DNA of 13,806 nucleotides from Opitutales bacterium (GCA_021772595.1 JAJFLS010000504.1:1-13806), one strand, 5' to 3'. Shown: positions 1 to 6,689, numbered from the stretch's first letter. The notes: generated by a model from the sequence alone, not told the origin. Numbers and translations: made by a program.

Positions 1-433
1 ATACATACGATTGGTTGGGCACAAGTATCCCTCGTACAACATTCAAGGTCCAACCATCAAATCCGGTGTAGTCATTTTGGGTAAGGACGGTCTTGATAGA
101 GGACTCGTCTCCGAATTGGGCAAATACTTCACCTGAACGTAAACGGATCTGTGCGAGCGTAATATCCTCATTGGCCTTCAAAGCGGAAAGGACCTCAACG
201 GCTCCAGGCTCGTCACCAAATGCCACAGGTGCTGATGCAAAATCCGCCGCAACCTCAGAGACCGAAACAACATGGTTTTTAAACTGATTACGCAGGTTCA
301 CTATCTGAAATACTAGGAGCGCGCTCCCAATTACTACTGAGCAGACCGCGGCAACCACTGACACCATTAAAATCATCTTTCGATTGATCGAAAGATTCCG
401 AAACGATCTACGAATTTTCTTAGCGCCACTCAA
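1..433 (-). CDS. Membrane sensor protein with CHASE8-like domain, N-terminal part (partial)
   Basis: This is the first 144 residues of a signalling protein that runs off the left edge, so the output domain (GGDEF, or histidine kinase) is unseen. A short basic stretch (residues 1-19) leads into a membrane segment at about 20-43. A periplasmic part follows with the pattern typical of CHASE8 sensors: an 'APVAFGD' segment near 68-74, then 'VLSALKANEDI', then 'IRLRSGEVFAQFGD' near 97-109. CHASE8 is the periplasmic domain of YfiN/TpbB-type diguanylate cyclases and of many sensor kinases. I chose the TTG at 433 because an AAGGA sits 6 bases upstream and the TTG overlaps the preceding stop by 4 bases (TTGA), the usual geometry of translational coupling. 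The next in-frame ATG is already inside the membrane segment. Gene order TonB receptor - YfiR - CHASE8 protein suggests the YfiR homologue acts on this protein. The domain is recognised by eye and no alignment was run. Confidence 0.72.
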   Translation of the reverse strand, partial: MSGAKKIRRSFRNLSINRKMILMVSVVAAVCSVVIGSALLVFQIVNLRNQFKNHVVSVSEVAADFASAPVAFGDEPGAVEVLSALKANEDITLAQIRLRSGEVFAQFGDESSIKTVLTQNDYTGFDGWTLNVVRGILVPNQSYV

Positions 434-999
434 TTTGCGTCCTTCACCACTTCTGCTATTCTAGCAAGTTTACCGCTAATGACCAAACTGGCGTTTTTCG
501 CGCGACTTGGATTGATTTGCAGTCTGATGCTTCCCTTCCTTTCAACGAACCCAATGATCCCGTGCCTTTTTGCGAAATCCTTAGATTCACCGACGATCAG
601 GATCGGTGTGTGTTTTAGTTCACCAAACTTGGCCCACGTTTCAGTGTCGAAGTCGTCCATAACAAACATCACATGGCAGCCAATGACATCCTCATCGGTC
701 TTCAGTTTAATGACTTCTACGGGCCGGTCATCAATTGTTTTACCAGACAAGGTATCACGCATGGTCTTGAATACGCTTCGATCACCAAGCACTCCAATTT
801 TCCAACTATTAGGTGCCAGAATGGAATCGTCTGGCCACGAAACAAACTTTAGGAAGTTAAAGACAAAACCCGCCTTTACCTGATACTCCAAATTAGCAGC
901 ATCTTCCTTTTCGCTTTCCGAAAAAGTCGACCCAGCGCCGGGTCCGCATAACAGGACCAAAATAAGCGCAGGAGCAAGTCGCTGAAGTCGTGAAATCAT
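430..999 (-). CDS. YfiR/HmsC-like periplasmic protein (DUF4154)
   Basis: A 189-residue secreted protein with a Sec signal peptide (about residues 1-23: basic start, LAPALILVLL core, then GPGAGS). The C18 is not in a proper lipobox. The mature part matches the YfiR pattern: 'VKAGFVFNFLKFVSWP' near 41-56, 'IGVLGDRSVF' near 68-77, 'PILIVGES' near 132-139, and a C-terminal 'GSIRLQINPSRAKNASLVISGKL' segment cut here for length, near 156-178. In Pseudomonas, YfiR is a periplasmic repressor of the diguanylate cyclase YfiN, so by analogy this protein would gate the CHASE8 protein encoded next to it. The YfiR of Pseudomonas has disulfide cysteines; only C108 exists here in the mature part, so those bridges cannot form. 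It starts 10 bases after the TonB receptor stop, with only a weak ribosome site (ACGAG), so coupling is likely. Family assignment is strong; partner and signal are inferred. Confidence 0.85.
   Translation of the reverse strand: MISRLQRLAPALILVLLCGPGAGSTFSESEKEDAANLEYQVKAGFVFNFLKFVSWPDDSILAPNSWKIGVLGDRSVFKTMRDTLSGKTIDDRPVEVIKLKTDEDVIGCHVMFVMDDFDTETWAKFGELKHTPILIVGESKDFAKRHGIIGFVERKGSIRLQINPSRAKNASLVISGKLARIAEVVKDAN
440..444 (-). promoter_or_regulatory. Ribosome binding site deciding a TTG start
   Basis: The minus strand reads AAGGA here, 6 bases before the TTG at 433-431 and inside the last codons of the YfiR-like gene. No ATG or GTG lies nearby ahead of the membrane segment of the downstream protein. 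This site therefore supports the non-canonical TTG start and coupling of the two genes. Confidence 0.6.
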
Positions 1000-1009
1000 G
1001 AAACTCGTT

Positions 1010-3085
1010 TCAGAATTTCCAATTTATTCTGGCGTAATAAGAACGGGGAATTCGTACCACATCCCCTCCGAGAAAAGACGGGGCAAATTCAACGTGGTCA
1101 GATTCGAGCAGATCCCGACCAACGACTGATAATTCAATTCCCGGACTTGGGGTCCAGGCTAGCCGTAGATCAAGGGCGGTGTAATAATCGATTCCAGGAG
1201 ATTTCAGGCTACTCGCATAGTGTGTAACAATGTCTAACATCCAGTCTTCAGATACATCGATCATAGCTCTAAGGCTTAGTTGAGTCTTGGGAGAGGTTCC
1301 CTCGATGGCAGGTATTGAAACTGTATCTAAGCTGCCGTGAGCATTTTCCAAATTGTATGCAAGAAAGCTAGCCGTTCCTTGCAGTCGAACATTCGGAGCT
1401 GGCTGCATGTTGGCCGTAAATTCCGCACCATAGGTCGAACCCTGAACTCCGTTTCTGGCGTGACTTATAAAATCTACATGAGGAACTGGATCTAGGTGAG
1501 TTTCCATCCCAGAAGGTTCAAAACTGCGAATATCTGTATATCTGTTATAGAAAAGCGCAGTATCAAAGGAAAAGGACTCACCAGAAGAGAATCGGTGGCC
1601 CATCTCAAAAGCGGTAAGCTGCTCCGAGTCAAAGTCAGGCGAGGCCTGCAACGCGATTTTGGTCGGTACGGGAGAAAGCGGATTCGGAGGAACAATTCCT
1701 TGGATAATTCGGGCGGAACGTTCAGCTCGAGAAGGTGTACGAGCAGCCTTGGCCAATGAGGCCCACAGTACCTGGTCGTCATTCAATTGGTATAAAGTAC
1801 GAACATTGGGTTGAAGCTCCCACCCAGTATAGTCGTTGTGTTCGAACTTGGCCCCAATCGTCACACGCAGTTTGTCAGAATTCGTACGGTATTCGTCCTG
1901 TAGGAACGCGCTGATGAGCGCTCGGGAGTCGCTTAGTGGTTCGAACGTGTACCACTTATCCGTCAATTCATCTTCAAGGTGACGAAATCCGACACCGGCT
2001 ACTATTTCGTTGTTTTCACTAATTGCTTTGCGAATCTGTGCATCAACATCCGCAACCAACCGGTCTTCTCCGAACAACGGATTCAACTGGGAATAGTCGT
2101 CCACATACCCTTGAATAGAGAATTCTCCATCATCCCAGGCCGTTTGTGTCCAACGCACCAACAGATAGGCGTCCTCACTTTCTTGTGTCCCAGGGGCAAT
2201 GGAAAAGTAGGGAGGAGTAAGGAGGAAAGTTTGATTCAATGATCCTCCCTTAGCCTCGCTATAGTCACCTTGGATGGTTAGCGTACCGCGATCATCACTT
2301 TCCCGGTCGTAACGAAATCCAACGAGGTACCGGTCCGTATCAGGTTCCGTCCATGGCAAGGGTGTGGTCCGATTTGCAGGAGCTTCTTTGATGTACTTTG
2401 CAAATACTCGGAGAAAATGATTATCGCCAAGGTCCATGCCTTGACGCGCGACAATCTGCAAATCGGTGTAATCACCATACAAAACACTGGCAAAAGATCC
2501 AACCGTGTCGCGTGCGCTCTTGGTCTTTATATTGATGACCCCGTTTACCGCATTGGCGCCCCACAGCGCCGCGCCGGGACCGCGTATCACTTCGATCCGA
2601 TCCAGATCTTCCATGATGACTTGTTGGTCGGACCATTGCACACCAGAGAAGAGAGGCGAGTATACCGACCTTCCGTCTGTCATAACGAGCAGTTTGTTTG
2701 ACGACACATCGTTAAATCCCCGTGAGGCGACAGCAATACTATTATCGTCGATGCGTCCTACGTGAATGCCCGGACTCATTCTAAGTGCTTCCGTCAATTT
2801 GATCACACCCGAGCGTTTAATATCTTCATTGGTAATTAGATGAACTGCAGCCGGAGCGTCGAACAGGCTCTCCAGTTTCCGGGAGACCGAGCTAATTTCG
2901 ACGCGCATCAGCTCATCCATGCTGAGTTCCGTAAAATCAACGGCCTTGGCCGGCGAGATCACCAGCGCCAAAGTAAACAATAAAGTTAAATAACCTGCCT
3001 GTGGGTGTTGTGCATGTGCCCACCTCATGCGTGTGCTTGGGGGCCCTCTCCCCAGCTTGGATTTAGGATATTTGGTTATGGCCAT
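1010..3085 (-). CDS. TonB-dependent outer-membrane receptor
   Basis: A 691-residue outer-membrane receptor. The plug domain (about 74-190) has hallmark segments: 'APAAVHLITNEDIKRSG', 'LTEALRMSPGIHVGRIDDN', 'LLVMTDGRSVYSPLFSG' and 'DRIEVIRGPGAALWGANAVN'. The rest (about 200-691) is the barrel and ends in 'YYARINWKF', with the C-terminal aromatic residue expected for BAM insertion. The signal peptide is LLFTLALVISPAKA with likely cleavage after A48. Because 19 residues precede M20 and neither start has a clear ribosome site, M20 (ATG at 3028) is a real alternative that would give a more normal signal peptide. No N-terminal signalling (STN) domain is present; the 'VEISSVSRK' near 62-70 may serve as the TonB box region. 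It is the first gene of the operon with the YfiR-like and CHASE8 genes. Substrate cannot be told from sequence. Confidence 0.93.
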   Translation of the reverse strand: MAITKYPKSKLGRGPPSTRMRWAHAQHPQAGYLTLLFTLALVISPAKAVDFTELSMDELMRVEISSVSRKLESLFDAPAAVHLITNEDIKRSGVIKLTEALRMSPGIHVGRIDDNSIAVASRGFNDVSSNKLLVMTDGRSVYSPLFSGVQWSDQQVIMEDLDRIEVIRGPGAALWGANAVNGVINIKTKSARDTVGSFASVLYGDYTDLQIVARQGMDLGDNHFLRVFAKYIKEAPANRTTPLPWTEPDTDRYLVGFRYDRESDDRGTLTIQGDYSEAKGGSLNQTFLLTPPYFSIAPGTQESEDAYLLVRWTQTAWDDGEFSIQGYVDDYSQLNPLFGEDRLVADVDAQIRKAISENNEIVAGVGFRHLEDELTDKWYTFEPLSDSRALISAFLQDEYRTNSDKLRVTIGAKFEHNDYTGWELQPNVRTLYQLNDDQVLWASLAKAARTPSRAERSARIIQGIVPPNPLSPVPTKIALQASPDFDSEQLTAFEMGHRFSSGESFSFDTALFYNRYTDIRSFEPSGMETHLDPVPHVDFISHARNGVQGSTYGAEFTANMQPAPNVRLQGTASFLAYNLENAHGSLDTVSIPAIEGTSPKTQLSLRAMIDVSEDWMLDIVTHYASSLKSPGIDYYTALDLRLAWTPSPGIELSVVGRDLLESDHVEFAPSFLGGDVVRIPRSYYARINWKF

Positions 3086-3111
3086 TGATTAGGAGATTTG
3101 ACGATTGGGAT

Positions 3112-3158
3112 CGCCGAAAATCGGCGTTGAAAGGATGTGTAGGCGCGTCCAAACGCCT
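3112..3158 (-). other. Two small hairpins in the leader of the TonB receptor gene
   Basis: CGCCGA-AAA-TCGGCG (3112-3126) is a perfect 6-bp stem with a 3-base loop. AGGCG-8 bases-CGCCT (3141-3158) is a 5-bp stem. Both lie 27-73 bases ahead of the annotated TonB receptor start, so they would be in its 5' leader if transcription begins further upstream. I see no uridine run making either one a clear terminator and no consensus of a known riboswitch. Function is unknown. Confidence 0.35.
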
Positions 3159-3191
3159 GATATGAAACTTTAGAATCGTCGGATGTAGGAA

Positions 3192-3222
3192 AACCCTAAA
3201 CTCAGAAAATAGTTAACCCTAA
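3192..3222. repeat. Direct repeat AACCCTAA, two copies 23 bp apart
   Basis: AACCCTAA occurs at 3192-3199 and again at 3215-3222, so start-to-start spacing is 23 bp, near two helical turns. It lies 107-137 bp upstream of the TonB receptor start, where a promoter or an activator site could be. This is an observation of sequence; binding of a regulator is a guess, and short AT-rich words can recur by chance. Confidence 0.3.
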
Positions 3223-3695
3223 GGTTGTATGCTTTTTTACATATTAGTGCCACTATTTAACTGCATCATATTCAATTACTTGCTTACCTCAGCCACATAG
3301 GCAGAAGATCAATGAGTATTGTTGATAGGAAATTCAATTGTTCCGATTCGATTCGCGGGGCAGGCTGAAGGCTGAGCACATTGAACGGACAGGCACAGTC
3401 TAACTCCGCGCGCGTACTGTACCAATTGCTGCCAATCCTGCTTCAATCTCTTGGAATGCTCAGAAACGAGAAGGCGAGGAGTGCGTTTGCGTTAGGCTCT
3501 CATTCCATCTCCGCCCCCGTCCTCACGTAGCGGCAATACCCCCCTACCCTCACTCAATATTTCCTGCCATAATTGGTGCAACTCAGTGCAGTCAAATACC
3601 ACACAATGCACCTATTAATCTACGTAACTCGTTGTTGCCCTGTTCAATTATCGATTTCGACTCCCGCAACCTATCAGTGATTACGAAATCAAAAA

Positions 3696-3956
3696 TCACT
3701 TGATCCAACCTTTGGAAAGGACTCCGATTGACTGTCTAACATGCTTGAGTAGCCTCGCCCAATCCCTGACTAGACTTGCCAATTTTGGATCATCGATGAC
3801 CAAACCTTGTGAGTCTATTTGTGTGCATGGCCCAACATCACTATCGCAAGTGCTTTGCTTATCAAAGACTTGCAGTTTCCGAAGCTGAGGTTCGAGTCCC
3901 CTACAGAACCTCATTAAGGGCACATCCATATGAGCCATAAAACCACTTGCTATAGC
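3696..3956 (-). pseudogene. Possible remnant of a recombinase-associated coding tail (very uncertain)
   Basis: A minus-strand frame is open from just after a stop at 3957-3959 down to a stop ending at 3696. It contains 'FCRGLEPQLRKLQVFDKQ' followed by 'DDPKLASLVRDWARLLKHVR'. The second segment resembles, from memory, the DPxLAxLVxxWxxLPxxVR tails at the C-terminus of some tyrosine recombinases of PVC bacteria. There is no ribosome site, no catalytic recombinase core, and a stop precedes it. It could be a decayed 3' end of an integrase or a chance open frame. Confidence 0.18.
3887..3912. repeat. 7-bp inverted repeat containing a T-loop-like sequence
   Basis: GAGGTTC (3887-3893) and GAACCTC (3906-3912) are perfect inverted copies separated by 12 bases. 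The left arm runs into GGTTCGAGTCCC, which looks like a tRNA T-arm, but no matching tRNA body can be folded around it. It could be a small hairpin, or a relic of a tRNA 3' end used as an attachment site. Evidence for either is thin. Confidence 0.25.
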
Positions 3957-3976
3957 TCACTATCCTATGCTTTAAT
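3947..3976 (+). promoter_or_regulatory. Candidate sigma-70-type promoter of the Fic gene
   Basis: TTGCTA (3947-3952) and TTTAAT (3971-3976) are spaced by 18 bases. A transcript would begin around 3983, inside the 12-bp inverted repeat that precedes the Fic gene. That would make the repeat both a possible operator overlapping the start site and the 5' end of the message. The hexamers are only moderate matches. Confidence 0.35.
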
Positions 3977-4005
3977 GAGTTATAAAACAAGGATTTATAA
4001 CTCAT
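3975..4005 (+). promoter_or_regulatory. Perfect 12-bp inverted repeat over the Fic ribosome site (putative operator)
   Basis: ATGAGTTATAAA (3975-3986) and TTTATAACTCAT (3994-4005) are exact inverted copies with a 7-base spacer ACAAGGA. The spacer holds the ribosome binding site (AAGGA, 3989-3993, 10 bases before the ATG at 4004) and the right arm ends within the start codon. A perfect 12-bp repeat at such a position is very unlikely by chance. The obvious candidate ligand is the winged-helix C-terminus of the Fic protein itself. As RNA, the same repeat could fold and place the ribosome site in the loop. Confidence 0.7.
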
Positions 4006-5110
4006 GAGCTGGAACTGGGAACGCGAAGACTGGCCGAACTTTAGCTACGACGACAAGTCATTAGAGGAACTGGAAAACCGCTTTCTGCTGAAATCCGGCA
4101 CCTTGCTTGGAGCATTCAAACACCTGGATGGCGAGCAACGGCAATCCATAACCATCGACCTGATAAGCGATGAAGCTCTCAAGACTTCGGAGATCGAGGG
4201 GGAATATCTCGACCGGGATAGCTTGCAATCCTCCATCCGCAAGCAGTTCGGGCTGCAAACGGATCAAAAGAAGGTTTCGCCAGCAGAGCAAGGCGTCGCC
4301 GAGATGATGGTCGATCTGTATGAGGATTTCAATACGCCCCTTAACGACGAGACTCTCTTCAGATGGCATGGGATGCTCCTCCAAGGCAGAACGGACCTGA
4401 AGGAAATCGGGGGTTACCGAAACAATCCGCATCCCATGCAGGTTGTCTCGGGGGCGATCTACGATCCCAAGATTCATTTCGAGGCGCCCCCTTCAACGAT
4501 CGTGCCGCGAGAGATGAACGTATTCATGATATGGTTTCAAAACTCCAAAGAGAGTTTGCCCGCCCTAACTCGCGCCGGGATCGCCCATAGCTATTTCGTA
4601 TCCGTTCATCCGTTTATCGACGGAAACGGGCGCATCGGGCGAGCCATTGCCGAAAAGGCGATGGCCGAGAAGCTGGAGCAGCCTACGCTCATCGCTCTCG
4701 CTAAGACGATAGAGAGCAACCGGAAAGCCTACTACTCTGCCCTCCAAAGCGTTAATCGCTACAACGAAATCACCGACTGGCTTATCTACTTCGCCAATAC
4801 GGTCCTGGAGGCCCAGCAAGCGACCATACGGCTTGTCGAGTTCAGCATCGCCAAGGCGAAATTCTATGACCGCCTGGGCGAACCGTTGAATGCCCGCCAA
4901 TCAAAAGTCATCGCGCGGCTTTTCAAAGAAGGCCCTTCAGGATTCATAGGCGGGCTCAGCGCCGAGAACTATATTTCCATTACGAAAACGTCGCGAGCGA
5001 CAGCGACAAGAGACCTGTCCGATCTCGCAAAAAAAGGAGCTCTCGCGAAAACGGGAGAGCTCAAGCACACGCGCTACCATCTAAGAGCCGATCCAAGCCT
5101 TAACGGCTGA
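4004..5110 (+). CDS. Fic family AMP-transferase with DUF4172-like N-terminus and C-terminal winged helix
   Basis: A 368-residue cytoplasmic enzyme. Fic proteins move AMP (or another phosphate-containing group) from a nucleotide onto a hydroxyl side chain of a target protein. The core motif HPFIDGNGRIGR (202-213) is complete, with catalytic H202, D206 for the metal and R210/R213 for phosphate binding. The flap is near 137-150 (GGYRNNPHPMQVVS). An inhibitory motif of the [S/T]xxxE[G/N] kind, TSEIEG, is at 61-66 in the N-terminal region, which makes this a class II self-inhibited Fic with E65 expected to block ATP placement. The first 80 residues resemble DUF4172. The C-terminus (about 300-360) reads as a winged helix (ISITKTSRATATRDLSDLAK). 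AAGGA lies 10 bases before the ATG. It stands alone, converging on the heat-shock cluster. No antitoxin gene is adjacent. Target and physiological role are unknown. Confidence 0.93.
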   Translation: MSWNWEREDWPNFSYDDKSLEELENRFLLKSGTLLGAFKHLDGEQRQSITIDLISDEALKTSEIEGEYLDRDSLQSSIRKQFGLQTDQKKVSPAEQGVAEMMVDLYEDFNTPLNDETLFRWHGMLLQGRTDLKEIGGYRNNPHPMQVVSGAIYDPKIHFEAPPSTIVPREMNVFMIWFQNSKESLPALTRAGIAHSYFVSVHPFIDGNGRIGRAIAEKAMAEKLEQPTLIALAKTIESNRKAYYSALQSVNRYNEITDWLIYFANTVLEAQQATIRLVEFSIAKAKFYDRLGEPLNARQSKVIARLFKEGPSGFIGGLSAENYISITKTSRATATRDLSDLAKKGALAKTGELKHTRYHLRADPSLNG

Positions 5111-5252
5111 CTAAGGATAGTCCGCCCTACCATTTTCCATCCCTGGTAATCCGTGAGATCCGTGGGCAAAAATCAGATTCCCGATATGCACTCATCTGGA
5201 CAATCTGCGGGTCATGATATTTGGGATCGGCTCCGCTTCCCCGTAACATCCG
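5111..5252. other. Convergent intergenic region, no gene seen
   Basis: The Fic gene (plus) and the cbpM-like gene (minus) converge here. I find no strong stem followed by a T-run on either strand, so no classical intrinsic terminator can be named. A weak GGGA/TCCC dyad lies near 5223-5241. Confidence 0.4.
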
Positions 5253-5573
5253 TCACTTCCTCCAGAATCGTAGCTCCTCTTGAAGGATCTCAACCTCTAG
5301 GCGAAGCTTCACGATCACCGAGGCCGCTCGCATATCGATACTCAGCTCCTGTCGCATTAGCTCGGCTTGTCGCGTCATGTAAATAGCTTCCTGGTCAAAG
5401 TAGATCCCGTACCGCTCGACGTCTCCGATCGGCCGGATCAGCCCAATTTTCCAGTACTTCAAGAGAACCCGCGTCGAGATTCCAGCCATCGATGCAGCGG
5501 TCGAGTGGTCGAACACTTCATTGGCAACTCCAGGAGCTTGCCATTTTGGGACTATATTATTGTCGGAGCTCAT
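5253..5573 (-). CDS. cbpM: CbpM-like chaperone modulator (MerR-type fold)
   Basis: A 106-residue cytoplasmic protein. Residues about 20-75 fit the winged-helix pattern of the MerR_2/CbpM group: 'FDHSTAASMAGISTRVLLKYWKIGLIRP', described here by its key parts HSTAASMAGIS (23-33) and LLKYWKIGLIRP (37-48), then 'YFDQEAIYMTRQAELMRQEL'. The C-terminal 25 residues form a likely coiled helix (VKLRLEVEILQEELRFW). In E. coli, CbpM binds the J domain of CbpA and inhibits its co-chaperone and DNA-binding activity, and the two genes form an operon. Here the gene begins 10 bases after the stop of the CbpA-like gene, the same order. The ribosome site is weak, so coupling is likely. A DNA-binding role cannot be ruled out. 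Confidence 0.82.
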   Translation of the reverse strand: MSSDNNIVPKWQAPGVANEVFDHSTAASMAGISTRVLLKYWKIGLIRPIGDVERYGIYFDQEAIYMTRQAELMRQELSIDMRAASVIVKLRLEVEILQEELRFWRK

Positions 5574-5583
5574 GTTTCAATTG

Positions 5584-6594
5584 CTAGGATCTCGGGTTAA
5601 ACTCAGAACAGTCTCGAAGCTGCTCCCACAACTCTCGTTCGCTATCGGATATCGTATCTGGTATCAGAATACGCACGTTGGCCAACAGATCTCCCCGAAG
5701 CCCGTCTCCTTTCGGCAAACCATGCGATGCCAACCTCAACTGTTGCCCACTTCGAGTTCCAGCTTTCACGGTCACGCGTGCCTTGCCATGCAAGGTGGGA
5801 ACATCCACCACCGCGCCCAAAGCGCATTCCCAAGGCGCCAAGTCGAGCGTGCAATGAAGGTCGCCATCCTTCACAGTGAAATAGGGGTGCTGGGCGAAGC
5901 GCGTCTTCAAATAGAGATCTCCAGCGCCTCCATCATTTGGTGACGGCTGCCCTTGCCCGCCCAGCCGGATTCGTTGGCCGTCGCGCACGCCCGGCGGGAT
6001 CTTCACGTCGATCATTTGAGTCGTCGCGCCGCCGCCTGCCGCATCGACCTTTCTCAGCGAAATCCTGCGAGTGGCTCCATTGAAACCCTCCTCCAATGTC
6101 ACCATTATCTCCGCCTCTACATCGGCCCCGCGAACCGGACGCGCATGCGACCGGCTCCGACGCCCGAATCCCGGCGGGACATCCGCAGCGACTCCGCCAA
6201 AAGGATCCACACCGATTCCGCCAAAAAACTGCTCGAAGAAATCGCTGAACCCCGTGCCCCCGAAATGGTACTCGAACCCCTCTCCCGAGCCTCCGGCAGA
6301 AGCCGCATACCTGCGCGGTCCAGCCGCATCGGCTCGCTTGAAGAACTCTTCGTCATACTTGTCCCAGTCCGAACCAAGCTGGTCGTATTTCTTCCGCTTT
6401 TCCGGATCCTTGAGAACTTCGTAAGCCTCGTTGATTTCCTTGAATTTCGATTCGGACGCAGCCTTGTCTTCGGACTTCGCCAAATCAGGATGATACTTTC
6501 GGGCAAGGTCGCGAAAAGCCTTCTTGATCTCCTCTTGAGAGGCTTTTTCGGATACGCCAAGCGTCGCGTAGTAATCCTTGAATTCAACTGCCAC
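5584..6594 (-). CDS. cbpA: CbpA-like J-domain co-chaperone (class B DnaJ homologue)
   Basis: A 336-residue Hsp40. The J domain (about 7-72) has the HPD motif at 35-37, which stimulates DnaK ATPase. A Gly/Phe-rich linker (about 100-145, with FGGTGFSDFFEQFFGG) follows. Substrate-binding C-terminal domains I (about 153-230) and II (about 238-315) come next, with 'KIPPGVRDGQRIRLGGQG' near 198-215. There is no zinc-finger CxxCxGxG repeat, so it is CbpA-like rather than DnaJ proper; usual CbpA length is about 300-320. The start is GTG, supported by AAGGGG at 6601-6606, 6 bases upstream. A strongly structured stretch separates it from the hsp20 gene before it. It sits between two Hsp20 genes and a cbpM-like gene, so it probably works in stress: Hsp20-bound clients are passed to DnaK through this protein. 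Confidence 0.9.
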   Translation of the reverse strand: MAVEFKDYYATLGVSEKASQEEIKKAFRDLARKYHPDLAKSEDKAASESKFKEINEAYEVLKDPEKRKKYDQLGSDWDKYDEEFFKRADAAGPRRYAASAGGSGEGFEYHFGGTGFSDFFEQFFGGIGVDPFGGVAADVPPGFGRRSRSHARPVRGADVEAEIMVTLEEGFNGATRRISLRKVDAAGGGATTQMIDVKIPPGVRDGQRIRLGGQGQPSPNDGGAGDLYLKTRFAQHPYFTVKDGDLHCTLDLAPWECALGAVVDVPTLHGKARVTVKAGTRSGQQLRLASHGLPKGDGLRGDLLANVRILIPDTISDSERELWEQLRDCSEFNPRS

Positions 6595-6614
6595 GAAATT
6601 CCCCTTCTAAAATT

Positions 6615-6677
6615 GCTCGCCCCACGAACTGCCGCAACCGGGAGAATCACATCCCCCGGCAGCGGCTTGCAGCGAGC
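6615..6677 (-). other. GC-rich RNA hairpin between hsp20 and cbpA
   Basis: The 95-base gap between the second hsp20 gene and cbpA can fold strongly. Inner stem: CCGGGAGA (6638-6645) with TCCCCCGG (6652-6659), 6-base loop. Middle stem: GCCGC (6631-6635) with GCGGC (6662-6666). Outer stem: GCTCGC (6615-6620) with GCGAGC (6672-6677). The pairing is better in the minus-strand RNA, where mismatches become G-U pairs, matching the direction of transcription. The cbpA ribosome site (6601-6606) is just outside. No U-run follows, so it is more likely an RNA processing, stability or attenuation element than a plain terminator. An alternative 5-bp hairpin (6672-6687) competes with the outer stem. Confidence 0.5.
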
Positions 6678-6689
6678 GCTTTTCTCGCG

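Larger units (their letters stand above)
3086..3974. other. Long intergenic region without a convincing intact gene
   Basis: Nearly 0.9 kb separates the TonB operon (minus) from the Fic gene (plus). No open frame here has both a family-like sequence and a ribosome site. The left part is the leader/promoter side of the TonB operon, with two small hairpins and two AACCCTAA words. The middle (about 3230-3690) shows nothing I can recognise. The right part holds a weak coding remnant on the minus strand, a 7-bp inverted repeat and the putative Fic promoter. For a compact bacterial genome this is unusually empty and may mark a decayed insertion. Confidence 0.6.

Noticed and set aside
3086..3260. 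Cobalamin or cyclic-di-GMP riboswitch ahead of the TonB operon
   Set aside because: Neither the cobalamin box nor the cyclic-di-GMP aptamer core is present; only two small hairpins are seen.
3700..3888. 62-residue plus-strand open frame in the gene-poor region
   Set aside because: No ribosome site, no recognisable motif, and Ser/Leu/Cys-rich content typical of chance frames.
3881..3912. tRNA or tmRNA 3' end suggested by GGTTCGAGTCCC
   Set aside because: The five-base T-stem does not pair fully, and no acceptor, anticodon or D arm can be placed upstream.
4004..5110. Fic/antitoxin toxin-antitoxin pair
   Set aside because: No small antitoxin gene lies on either side; the inhibitory motif is built into the N-terminus of the same protein.
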